From contig WPIO01000002.1 in assembly GCA_009760855.2 (NCBI GenBank), forward strand, positions 8,168,001 to 8,232,000: a stretch of DNA of 64,000 bases, read 5' to 3'. Position numbers and translations under genes: made by a program. This stretch comes from Cristatella mucedo (taxonomy: Eukaryota > Bryozoa > Phylactolaemata > Cristatellidae). This document shows positions 46,421 to 56,945 of this stretch, in pieces. The notes beneath the pieces are model-generated. The model searched no databases. It worked only from the letters and a program-made list of their open reading frames with translations, and had not been told where the DNA came from. Numbering within the stretch: the first letter of the stretch is position 1; every line of letters starts with the position of its first letter.

Positions 46421-49400
46421 TTACGCTGCGATCTTGTGACCAGCTTCCTGCAGTTTGCTCACAGTCGAGCCTGCAACGAAGCAATGGCGGAATTTCAAAA
46501 CGAAATCGCATGCAATCGTTGGCGGAAGCGGTAAAGCCGTCGCGCGTTTATGCAGGCGCCAAGCGGGTTTGACTTGGCCTGCTTTTTTGCTTTCAGCGGC
46601 TCGCTTCGTAGGCAGTGGCTCTCTCTCTAAATGCTTGCTCTGAGAAATCAATTGAGAGCTCTTAGCCAGAGACGGATTCTTTGCTTCCGAGACTGTGTGC
46701 GCACACATTCACTAGCCTCCCTTGTGTGGGCGTGCCTTAGTTAGGCGTTCTCTCGTAGGATGGCCCTAGCAGACGTCAGTGCGCCTAAATTAGACACAGC
46801 CCGGCCCTAGATTGGGCCGCGGCCGCCAGCGAGGGGCCAGATGGGTGCAACGCTGCCAGCGAGTACATACGGATGAGGCTGTCGGCGTGAGCTTTCAGCT
46901 GCTCGAGCAGAACTCTGGCATGAGCGGCAATGTCTACGCCCTTGACTTCCATACGGACTTCGATGGACTCGATCTCCTCCTTGATGTCAGCCGTCTTCTC
47001 TCTGATGGCGGTGAGCAGATCGGCGGCGTGAACCTTCATGGCATCGCCGACTTCCTTAGCCATCTGAAAACACAGTTGGCAGAGACGTCGCGGCATGTCA
47101 AAAAAAGCTCGTCAACCCTTGACTCACGGTTCTTCTGTTATGTCAACCTACGCATCGATAGGTTTCTCCAAGTGTTCGCGATGCGGCAGGTGGTGCAACA
47201 ATGTGAATGGATCGCTCAAGAGCATCGGGTCAGCGATGACACAGTGACGGCGAGGATCAACGACGACGTCAACATTAGTCGATTAGCGTCAATGCAGAAA
47301 GATCAATGCATTACAGCATGCAAAACGCTCACAAAACTACCGCCACAGGAACGAGCAGGCCTGCACCGATACTCATGTATGCACGACGGATTTCCGCTCA
47401 CACGCTTGAGCTATGCTCATAGTTTTCTCTTTCTTGCGCGAGATTGCGCTAGATTTCGCGAGATCTGTGGCTCTGTCGCAGGCGCTCTGAAAGCCACTCG
47501 AGCTACGGTCTTTGGCAAAAGAGAAAACAAGGCAGAGCAGCAAAACCCGCACTGTCGTCGTCGCTTTTCGAATTGTCGAATTAGAGACATAGAGTGGCAC
47601 CATAGCAACGAGCGGGCGTCGATTCGGTGCTAACGGCGAGGTTTCAAACGGCACGCGCCACGCCTTCATCAATCTGGCTCGGGGCAAGGGAGGCATCAGC
47701 CACGCCAATGAGCGCAGCTCTTCGAGCGGATGCGCCTGCTTCTCTCGGACGAACCTGCACGATCGTGTCCTCGGCTCGCTTGAACAGCAACTCGGCCGCT
47801 CTGGCCACCGTCTCTACGTCGTTCACGAGGCCGACCTCTCTCTTCGAAACCTCCTCGTCGCCCAGGATCTTTGAGGTCAGATCCGCCACGGTGCCCTTCA
47901 GCTTGCTCAGGGCGGCCTTGAGGGCGTCAGTGACCAGGCCGACAGCGTCCCCGATGACACTCCTGACGGCGAACTCGTGACGATCTGCAAGACGGCGAAG
48001 AGCCCGATGAGGCTGCGGCAGTGGCGGTCGAGGCGGCGCGCACAAGATCTTACTGCTCGGGGCTCGCCCTACGGCACGGTCATTGCCGAAAGCGGCGACA
48101 GCAGCCCCGGCTGCTGCCACTGCTGCAGCGGCCGCCACTGCAGCCGGCGCCGCAGCGGCAGCAGCAGCGACTGCGTTCGTGGGTTTCACCTGTCACTTCG
48201 TCAACGGCTGCGTTGTACTCGGCGAGCGACATGTTGGGCAAGTCGTCGTACAGTTCTTCGGTGAGTTTCTCGAGGTCAGCCAAGGTCGACTTGACGATCT
48301 GCTTCAGCGCTTCACCTCGAGCGCTCAGATCGTCCAAGTTCAAGGTGGACAATATGTCGGACCTCTTGCCGATGATCTTTCCGGCGAGGGACGGCGGCAG
48401 AGCCGATATGACGGCACCACCCAGAGCTAAAATTCCAATACACCAGTCAATGTACGTATGACATTCTGGGCATTTTACATCCAGTCTAAAATCACTAAAA
48501 TAGATGCCAGTCTTTGCACAGTGCCCCGAGTTGTAATGTAATGTAATGCATCTCCGTCTGTAACTCCACTAAGTCATAAAGACCATATGGGTGTTACGCA
48601 AGAGAGTTTTGTAAAGCACACTCACAGCCTAAGCGGCTTTCGGTACGCATTCAGTACCCAATAGACTTCTTCTCACGTAATAAAGAGAAAGTGGGAAGCA
48701 TGACAGAGTCAGGAAAGCAGTTGAGGTAGTGAGTAGCATAGAAGTAGCAGCTCAGGACCGCTGAAATGGATGTGCCATTGTCGGCAGTAGGAGAGTAGCT
48801 GTCGTTGTGTAAGAATTGTGGAAGCGAGCTCCACAGTCTAGGACCTGCAGAGCTAAAGCGTCTGTCGCCAACGGTCTTTAAGCATAGGAATGGAACAGCT
48901 AATTTATTGTCCGCACCGGACCTGAGGGCGCGAACAGGCTGAAACTGATGCAGCAGTTCAGCTAGATACGAAGGAGCCAAGCCGCGGGGGGCCTTGTGGG
49001 TCAGCATAAGAACTTTGCTCTGGGTCCGTTGCTCAACCGGCAACCATCCTAGCTCTTTCAGCAAAGGAGACACGTGGTCAAACCGCTGGGACTTGAAGAC
49101 TAGCCTTGCAGCAGTTAAGCAAGCGTCCATTCGAGTGCTTTGTAGGCAGAGGCGCGCGGGAGAGCCAATAACCAAGCTGCAGGAGTGCACTCCTGAGAAG
49201 CACGCAGACAAAAAGGAAAGCTCACTGACTGGGGCAGCGGGAGAGTCTCGAGGAGGAAATGCGTCTCTAGCTGTAAAAATCAGTGGCAATGCGAAGTCAA
49301 TGCATGCGGTGTCATAAGCCTTAAGCTTAAGGTTCCAAACTTTCGGCTCACGAAGACTGAAGGTCCAGCCAGCCAATCGCCAGGATGCGAAGAGCCAACG

Positions 49401-49970
49401 AACGTACGGCGGAAGCCGAAGGGCGGATGTTGCGAGAGCGCGTGACTGGAGGAGCTAGGAAGTCAAAGTGGGCGGGCTGGTGCGAGCGAGTGAAGCAACC
49501 GATCTCTACTCAGTCTACATATATTCGAACAAGTATCCACGATGAACTCGACGCTTAGCTCGGCTCTGTGCTCCCGTTTTGCAAATGGCCATTGTGCCGC
49601 TCAATGCCAAGAATTCCAGTATCTCTATCCAGTATGTCTGCGAACTAACAAACGAATGTCGCTCAGTTTTTACAGCTTGTAGCATTCGCCCATCGGAGGC
49701 TTTAAGCCAGCTCTGAGTAATAAGAGCATTAACGCTGTCGCGTGCTATGCGCATTTGAAGAAGACGAGTCTCCTCCGTGGAAGCTGTAGCATTGTCTTCA
49801 GATCGCATTGCGCAGCCGTACGGTGCTCGTCCGATCTAAGATTACTCTCCCAAGCGATATTAGCCCCGGTGCTCGCTTGCGCTTTGTGCTAGCGAGCAGG
49901 TGGCAGCGCGCTTCGCTCGCATGGCTGCGTCAACGCAGCTCCCACCGCCGCCACAGCCGGCCAATCTTTA

Positions 49971-50008
<38 letters not shown>

Positions 50009-50167
50009 TCTCGCTGGCGGTAACCGCTTACAATAAGGCTCCTTCCCAGTGGCGGGAGAGCGCGGCAGAGCTCTTGGCCCTGAAGTTCAGCAGCTAACCA
50101 GAGCTAATAGTCTGGGATAGATCGCTCTCTCTCTCTCTCTCGCTCTTTCTCTCTCTTTCACTATCCG

Positions 50168-50266
<99 letters not shown>

Positions 50267-50507
50267 AGCGCAGGCTACGGCGGCGGCGAGAGCAGAGGCA
50301 GGTGCGACCGCTACCTTGGACGCTCTGCGAGAGGAGGCTCTTGGCTTGCGACAGAGTCGAGTCGAGCAGTGCTGAGCCGACGTTGACCAGCTGGCTACCC
50401 AGGTCTACGAACCAGTTCTTGAAATTATCGACAGTTTCCTTGAGAAAACCGTGGCTCGTGCCGGTCAAGGCCAGAAGCGCGATGACCATCAGTGCCGACG
50501 CTCTCAT
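46421..50507 (-). CDS. Secreted cysteine-free all-helical protein, 5 exons, 300 aa
   Basis: Exons: 50507-50315, 48426-48190, 47984-47755, 47063-46871, 46470-46421 (TAA). Phases 1,1,0,1 agree and the lengths sum to 903 nt. Splice sites are strong (donors GTAGCG, GTGAAA, GTTCGT, GTATGT; acceptors TTTTAG, CTTGCAG, TTTTCAG, GTTGCAG). Residues 1-20 are a signal peptide (MRASALMVIALLALTGTSHG). The secreted part starts GFLKETVDNFKNW. The remainder is amphipathic helix and coiled-coil-like sequence rich in Ala, Leu, Lys and Glu, for example LEKLTEELYDDL and IKEEIESIEVRMEVKG. A G-K-R site is at residues 84-86. I see no cysteine. The pattern recalls apolipoprotein-like exchangeable helices or perivitelline and lipid-binding secreted proteins. 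I do not recognise the family and assign no function. The start matches the motif of the 72-aa gene. Exons 1 and 4 both have 193 coding nt. If exon 4 is read through its GTATGT donor, a shorter tail to 46785 results. Confidence 0.8.
48536..49115 (-). mobile_element. LINE 3' fragment, ATTAC-tail family
   Basis: Minus strand, same orientation as the host gene. It encodes KELGWLPVEQRTQSKVL, LAPSYLAELLHQFQPV and SSAGPRLWSSLPQFL, closely matching the end of the LINE at 35448-36248, and ends in a short ATTAC-type tail at about 48536-48548. 5' truncated. Confidence 0.9.
49515..49808 (-). CDS. Unrecognised 97-codon frame inside the intron
   Basis: Open minus-strand frame with balanced composition and no signal peptide. 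It lacks family motifs known to me. It could be an alternative exon, a repeat-derived frame or chance. Confidence 0.12.
   Translation of the reverse strand: MRSEDNATASTEETRLLQMRIARDSVNALITQSWLKASDGRMLQAVKTERHSFVSSQTYWIEILEFLALSGTMAICKTGAQSRAKRRVHRGYLFEYM
49972..50008. repeat. (CGG)n trinucleotide repeat
   Basis: About 12 CGG units without interruption, in intron 1 of the 300-aa gene. Confidence 0.95.
50122..50265. repeat. (CT)n microsatellites
   Basis: An interrupted CT run (50122-50160) and an uninterrupted one of about 46 units (50173-50265). On the transcribed (minus) strand of the host gene this reads (GA)n just inside intron 1. Confidence 0.97.
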
Positions 50508-51276
50508 TTTTGCTAGTCGCTCTGAAACAGGGGTGCCAAAGCGGCGACCAGCTCTCCGAGGTGCGCGGCAGAACTATCGCCTCACCGCCGATCGTAGTCT
50601 TTGGTGCATGCAGACGCGTTCCGTCGCAAACGGAGGCTGCAGCCGCAGCTGCTTAAGGGGAACGGCCGTCACGGCGAAGCGGTCGCCGCGCCAGCAGCGG
50701 AGGCGCCGCACGACCGGGCGACGCCACCTTGCGCCGTGCGGCCGGCAGGTCGCACGGAGTGCGTGCACGCTATCGCGCGCACGCCTTTACTTGAGTTACT
50801 GCAGCCCGTATGTCCAACGTGCCTCGCTCGAAGCCCGAAGGAGACGGTTATATTCGAAGTCGATTCTCGCAGGCGGTCATTCCCTCGCCCGATATGAAGG
50901 AGCGGGCGCCGGAGATTGCCGCTATCTGTTGACGCGCGGCGCTGCTGCGCTGCGCCGCGCTTCGACGACCGACGCGGCGCGGCGCAGCAACGCTCGACGA
51001 TTTAGCGCGTCGCACTGGCCTACTCGCACCTTCGCCCGATGCCACGACTTATCGCGCGCTGCCGATGTAGCATACAGCTCGCGGTTCGCCTTCGAGTGAT
51101 CGACGCAGGCAGGCCTGGCAGAAAACGCACCCAGAAGCTCGCACGTAGGACTTGCAGGCATCGAGCGCATGAACGGTGTTAGCCGAGGCACGTCGCGCGC
51201 CGATCGCAGCGATGACGTGATGCGCGAGAGAGGCCAGATTTGTACTTCCAAGACATCGCTAGTGCATCCCGAGTTA

Positions 51277-51380
51277 TAATAATAGCAATAATGACAAATT
51301 TGTATAGCACCCTCAGAGAACCATGTCTCTTTCTTAGCACATGACATATGCTGTAAAGGCGAATGATTTTTAATAAAGAC
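51277..51380 (-). mobile_element. LINE or SINE 3' tail, hairpin type
   Basis: Minus-strand tail with agagacatggttctctgagggtgctatacaaatttg and ATT-type end. It is too short to say whether it came from the LINE or the family A SINE. Confidence 0.65.
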
Positions 51381-53109
51381 CAGGGAGTGGTTAGGTCGTA
51401 ATCCGTCACTTTGTGGCAATAGGAGCAAGTCGTGTAACGGGCACTCAGCTGAGCTCTGGGCATTGAGCCAGGCGGAAGCTCGGCCCCTAAGCTTTGCGCC
51501 TGTTGGAAGTTCAACGGTACTCTGGGCGACCAACGAGAGTTTCTGTAGGCGATCGCTGATGCTTCCTGCCGGTGTAATGCGTCGGTCTCTGTAAGGAAAA
51601 CTTCGGTCTCTAGGTTACGTACGGGAAATGGTCGCCGTCAAGTATGGACGCTTTTTATTCCTGCCGTTTTCCGATACTGTAGATACACCTGCTTGATTTG
51701 GTAAAATCTATAAATAATTTTTATAATTAAAAAATAATTGATATACATTTAGAAGTCTCAGGCGGAAAGGATATTGGATTCTTCAGGACTTCACCAGCCA
51801 TTCGTAGTGCGTCAGCTTGGACGGGCGGCTTCTCGAGCAGTTTTCTTGTAGTCTAGTTTCTAAAGACTGATCTCGGAGGTTTCGTAATATCCATGCTGAC
51901 TTTTAGCATCCAGCTTGCGTAGGTTTGTCTGCTCGTGACTATGAATTAAACATTTGACATGGATTCATTTAATCGTCTTATTAAGTTGCGTACTGACTGA
52001 GTTGCATATTTCGATTTATTGAATCCCGATGCCGTCCTTAAGCAAAATTAGGAGCGTACAGGCAGTACGACCTCAGAGATTAAGCTCGCCCATCTTCTAC
52101 TTTGCCACCCAAATTATTTGCCGCGAGAACTCATCAGTTTGTGATGGTGGGCGGAAACCATGGGTTTTGACCCTTGAGATTAGCCAATACTAACGAACAA
52201 TTACCGAAGCCTTAAACTGTTCTATGTAAGGCGGGCCTGAGTTCTCGTTGACCTAGCTGGCGAGCCTGATCGGCTGACCGACAACTCTGACTTAACGAAG
52301 AAAACTCCGCATAAAAAGGATCACAAAAAAGCACATTTATAAATTATATTTGTTAAATTTTCTTTAAAAATAACGCAGGTCTAATTTTGCAAAATTTACT
52401 TGTCACATCTGGGTAACGGATCAGTATTGAGTCGCTTGCACTGAAAGTAAAGAAGTGTAAAGCGTCTATAGGTCTATCCCAATAGTAAACTAGGTTCTTG
52501 AGTCCGTTTACCAGTAAGATTTAAGAATTTCACGAACCCACTTATATAGTGTAGTCTCAACCCGGTAATACGGCTGGCAAAACTGCTAGACCGTGCTACC
52601 ATAAAACCAAGGAAGTACTCAGTCACGCACCGGAATGCAACGTGGAAATTTAGCTTGGTTTTTGACTTGTATAAGCTTATTTGCAAATGACAAAAAAGAT
52701 TTGCACTAATACCTGCATTTGAGGTTTTTGAGCGTAGAAATTATGAGCTGTTCAATACTCTCATAGTGGAGCCTTTGAACTACTAAGCCGCCTTTCCCTG
52801 ATCAAACCCAATCGGTCGGACACAGTGCGGGAGCTGGATATAGCTCTGCTGTATAGAGGTGCTTTCCGACCACGCGTTAACCGACCAGGTCTTACTTTCA
52901 AGCCCATGCTCGATTTAAGATCAAACTTCAAATGTGACCGATCAACCAGTAAGATAAGCCGTGAAAGAGCTAACAAGGCTATCATGGTTGGTTAAGCTTT
53001 GACCTTGAAATCGTGACCACCAATTCGCGAGAATAGTTTTCTAGTTATGCATTAAATTTGATTGACTGACTCAGCATAGAATTTAGTCAATAGTTAGCTA
53101 CGTTTAAGA

Positions 53110-53230
53110 TCAAGTGTCGCGTACTAAGAGACCCAGCCAAGGCCGTTCTTCACGATTTGTCTAGGCCATGAGTGAAGGCCAAAGTCCTAGATGCTTGCCT
53201 TTGCTGTCTGCTGCTTTGCCTCTCAACGGC
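53110..53230 (+). repeat. Unnamed dispersed repeat, copy 1
   Basis: Diverged direct repeat of 56025-56135. Shared blocks are agacccagccaaggccgt, then gatgcttgcctttgctgtc and gctttgcctctcaacggcacc, in the same order. Confidence 0.7.
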
Positions 53231-53937
53231 ACCAGCATTTAATAGTGATTTGATTTGTTATTGATGAGTGTCAAAATAGAGAGAAAACAGAGAGCCCTTG
53301 CCAATTTGCATACACGTAGCTGCAACATGCAGTCTCCTGGTTAAAATTTAATTTAAGAACGCTTAACCGGGCTTTTAAATTTACAGGATTGTTCACAGGG
53401 GGCTACGGATTTCAGGCTGCTCGAGCACTTGGAACCTTTTCTTGCTGTCCCTTGAAGTGTCGATTGACCCTTACGGCACTATTCAGATTACGCGCCGAGC
53501 GGATTACGGTCGGCTTATAAAGAAAGTGCCAGAGCTAAAAGGTGAAAGAGAGGAAGTTTAGCTGCGTCTGCCGCTGCTTCTCCTTTAACTGCGAGAACTC
53601 GCAGCTCGGAAGTCAGTGTGGCGAGAGGTCACCGTCTAGTTCATGCCAATCCCATGCCCGCTTGCGGATGTTGACAGAGTTTTCCGAGATTTGTCTCAGG
53701 TGCCCGCTAATATCAGCGTAAGAAAATGGTAGTTTCCGCCCTCCACCTTGGACCAAAGAGTATTCAAAGCAAAAAATTGGTTGGGAGAACGTGAACGAAA
53801 AAAGCAAACTAAAAGGTGCAAATATCGTAGACTACAATGAGGAAGACGATCAACTGAGGAAGCCACTCAGTGCCGCAAGATCAAAACTAAACAAGATCGT
53901 CACCTACAAAAGATGCAATATTAGAAAGACAGTAAAA

Positions 53938-54080
53938 TATAATTCATTTATATAGCACCCCAAGAGAACTTAATCTCTATTCAGACGCTTCACATGTGCC
54001 TCGGGGCTCGAGCCCACGACCTCAGCCAGACCTTGGTCTGGGCGAGCACCTATACCGCTTGACCAAACCAGCTCAGTGAC
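53938..54080 (-). mobile_element. tRNA-derived SINE, family A
   Basis: Close copy of 7765-7925: minus-strand GGTCGTGGGCTCGAGCCCC B-box region, the hairpin AGAGATTAAGTTCTCT and a GTGCTATATAAATGAATT tail. Confidence 0.85.
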
Positions 54081-54443
54081 TGTAGAAAAAACCCAGGATC
54101 TACGTGCTGTCAAAAAGCTCGGCAAAAGCTTCTCTTATGACAAAGTGGAAAGTAGGGAAAGAGAGTGAAAGGATGATTTATGCATACCACGACCCAGTTA
54201 GTGGATTGCAGCCTGAACCAGACGGATCTCAACTCGACACAGCAACTAATATGGCAAGGTTACCTGCTAAGCTCAGCTTGCCGACAGGTCAGGGGGCAGT
54301 CAGGTCCGCATCAGAATGACGTACTATAATTTCGCGTGATTTTTGAAGGGCATAAGCTTGTTATGCATACCATCAAACATAAGATATGCACCCAATATCG
54401 CTGCCGTTACGTGCAAAAAGAGGCTGACAGGCGGTCGTCAGTA

Positions 54444-54449
54444 TTTATT
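54444..54449 (-). promoter_or_regulatory. Candidate poly(A) signal of the C-type lectin gene
   Basis: tttatt on plus reads AATAAA on minus and lies about 7 nt beyond the stop codon at 54456-54458. Confidence 0.5.
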
Positions 54450-54455
54450 GGCAGC

Positions 54456-55274
54456 TCAGCACGAAAGGCAGCGATCACGCGTTTGCAGAAGAGGCGTTTC
54501 ACAAATGAAGTAAGTTTTATCAAAGGGATCCTCGCAGCGCTCGTTGTTCCACCTATAATTGCGATATACAGAAAGGTGGACACAGAATTCTCGAGCGTTG
54601 CTAGCTTCTTGATAGTTGGGTTTCACCTGGAGCCCACGGTGCATAATCCACTGGTTGCTGTCCACCGCTCCAAACCCACTCATAGGGATGCGTGATAGAA
54701 TGGGCACCAATCCAGTAATGCTTTCCTACGAGGGCTAAATAGAAACAAGAACTTCGCAGACAATCACTGTGCATGGTCGTCAAAATTCAAGCCGAAGCGT
54801 TGCTGCACAATCACAAGAGTCTCAAAAAGCAGGATAGTAATATGGAGGGCTGAGCAGATATTGCTTAGAGCTTTAGTCAACCCACTTACCCGGATCTGCC
54901 TTAATGCATCTCACGATTTGAGTCTGTTTGTATGCAGTGTTAATCGTCACCAAAGACATCCCTTTAGATAGACAGTAGCCTTCAGCCTCAGCCCATCTCT
55001 CGTGCTTTTGTAAGAATAGAAAATCTGACTTTGGATAGTAGTGACCTAGTTTTAGATAAACCTTTTAAGGCAAAACTGGATATATAAGCATATTTGCAAT
55101 GTATAAATGGACCCACGAGTCCGACGCAAGCGAATGATAAGTCTAGACCTAATTTTTATCATGCAATTTTAAAATGTCAAGCAAAATATAGATTATTTTT
55201 GCAACATTATACGCTGTCATTTTAACGTACAGCGTACTTACATTTCGGTGGTACCAGGACAGGTCTTGATGGAT
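54456..55274 (-). pseudogene. C-type lectin domain gene, 3 visible exons, one-base frameshift in the last exon
   Basis: Exons: 55274-55242 (33-nt micro-exon), 55045-54890, 54734-54456 (TGA). Sites: TTATTTCAG/GTAAGT, AAACTAG/GTAAGT, TCTATTTAG. All introns are phase 1. The codon spanning the first join is Cys. Exon 2 has WAEAEGYCLSKGMSLVTIN, the first helix and core Cys of the fold. Exon 3 has HYWIGAH, YEWVWSGG and DYAPWAPGE, then in another frame PNYQEASN, EFCVHL, RWNNERC and TYFICE. The four canonical cysteines are recognisable. A single extra A near 54618-54626 breaks the frame exactly within what would be an E-P-N (mannose-type calcium and sugar binding) motif. Without correction the product stops soon after. 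This may be a true pseudogene, an allele or an assembly error. The signal peptide exon was not found. Secreted CTLD proteins often bind carbohydrate in immunity; the ligand is unknown. Confidence 0.8.
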
Positions 55275-56024
55275 CTGAAATAATACACTTTATTAAGCAC
55301 TTGGTTTTAGCAAAAGTGCTGCGTAAGGTTACAGATTCTTGACAAGCAAGGTCAAGGCAGTTTTTTAAAATTCATCCTAGCGACCACCATGCAGAATTTT
55401 AATTTTAGGCATATGGCAGCTCTTGCTAATTAGTGCCAACAATTTAAGGAATAAATGGATAAAAAACTCCTGGACATGCCAAGTGTCCGAGTTTTGATAT
55501 TGCGTTTTGTCGTATTCGATAAATAGTAAGCACTTAAAGTTTCCGATTCATTTGACAACTAGCCATACAAGCATGCAATCGATACAGTTCAAGATTATGA
55601 ATGTGATTTCTACAAGGCACTTAATTATTAAGTATTGCTTCAAAGTTTCTTAGTTTGTAGCAATGCTAGCTTCTAAAAGTTTTGTTTTATTGAAGAATCG
55701 AAGGTTTCTGGTCCTCTCGAAAAATAAATTATGGATACGTTTAACACGGAAGTATTATGTACGAGTGGAGATAGTGTTTTTTTCTAGCGACGTACTAAAA
55801 CGAGCATTTCAATTACTATTTTCACAATAAGCAGCTCCGCTGCATTCAGTCAAAATAAGGTCGGCTGTTTCCTGATGGATTAACAGTGGAATTAGGTCAA
55901 TATTATGCTATGCACGAGAAAACAATGTCCCTCTAACTTTACGGGAATCAGTGTGATCTTAACTCGAGCATGGTCTCGAGAACGGCCAGCCAATGGTGGG
56001 CGTTTACGATAAAATGTTGAGTAC

Positions 56025-56135
56025 CACGAGACACAGCCGAAGCCGTCCTTCATGGTAATTATAGTCCCTGATTAAATGCCTAAGTCTCCCATGCTTGCCT
56101 TTGCTGTCAGCTTTGCCTCTCAACGGCACCCGAAT
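56025..56135 (+). repeat. Unnamed dispersed repeat, copy 2
   Basis: Second copy of the repeat at 53110-53230, same orientation, with small indels. Confidence 0.7.
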
Positions 56136-56769
56136 TTCAGCCTTGCTGCAGCAGCAACGGGTAGCCGTCTAATCAGGCTGCTAGCTTAGCCGAGATGAGC
56201 AGTATTAGAAGTAAATTGTGCCACGACTACCTTTCAAGCCTCGGCCATCGGCTGCCAATAAAACTTAAAACAGCAGCCCCTTTCTATTTCGTAGCAGGCC
56301 GACTGCATGCTCCCCCCCGTTAGGCACATTTTGGACTGTTCTTTAAAAAATTCATTCTGGTAGTTACTGCTGTACGATCTGATCTGTAGTTCTTACCCGG
56401 TGTACTTATCATCGGCATCACGAGGGCTTTTTACTAACCATCGCCTCCGACTACCGCTTAGAGTTTGATGGAGAGTTTTCTTTTTACCTCCATCCAATGC
56501 GATGGTCCCTCTAATTAGCGGCTTAAAATTAAGAGAACGGTGATGCAATAATGGAGAAAAATATCTATTCGGTTGGAAGATGGCATCACTAATATAGCTA
56601 CTAACAACTTGCAGGTAAATATAAACTTAAAACCTTCTAAGTTGGGATTGGTAATTCGGTTTATTTTTTTGGGGGGGGAGCTGGTTTGAGCCAATTGTTT
56701 TCAATCTAGTACCAAACTTTTTCCGAGCTAGTATGTTCTAGAAAATATTTACCGATACTTTCGATTTAG

Positions 56770-56945
56770 TGATAATAATAACTAATTTGTGAATCGCCCA
56801 AAGAGAACTTAATCTCTAGTAAGTGCTTCAAATATGCCAGTGGTCTCACTGGCAGCGAGCCCACGACTTCGGTCATCAAATACATTTACTTTACCCGTGG
56901 TTCAAGGCAACTGCCTCAACCACTCTATAGCACTGCTTTCATTAG
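56770..56945 (-). mobile_element. Degenerate tRNA-derived SINE, family A
   Basis: Hairpin AGAGATTAAGTTCTCTTTGGGCG tail, GTCGTGGGCTCG B-box region and a GTGGTTGAGGCAG A-box region on the minus strand. More diverged and slightly longer than the other copies. Confidence 0.7.

Larger units (their letters stand above)
48427..50314 (-). other. Intron 1 of the 300-aa secreted protein gene
   Basis: Contains a LINE fragment (48536-49115), a 97-codon minus-strand frame of unknown nature (49808-49515), a CGG repeat and two CT repeats. The long (GA)n in the sense strand begins 49 nt after the exon 1 donor. Confidence 0.7.
50508..53937. other. Intergenic region upstream of the 300-aa gene
   Basis: 50.5-51.25 kb is CpG-rich and probably includes the promoter and 5' UTR. 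It gives long frames on both strands without recognisable domains (for example 265 codons plus, 203 codons minus). A LINE 3' end is at 51277-51380 and one copy of an unnamed repeat at 53110-53230. 51.4-53.1 kb shows nothing recognisable. Confidence 0.45.

Noticed and set aside
50302-51533. 265-codon plus and 203-codon minus frames upstream of the 300-aa gene
   Set aside because: Overlapping frames on both strands in a CpG-rich promoter-type region, one running antisense to exon 1. No domain.
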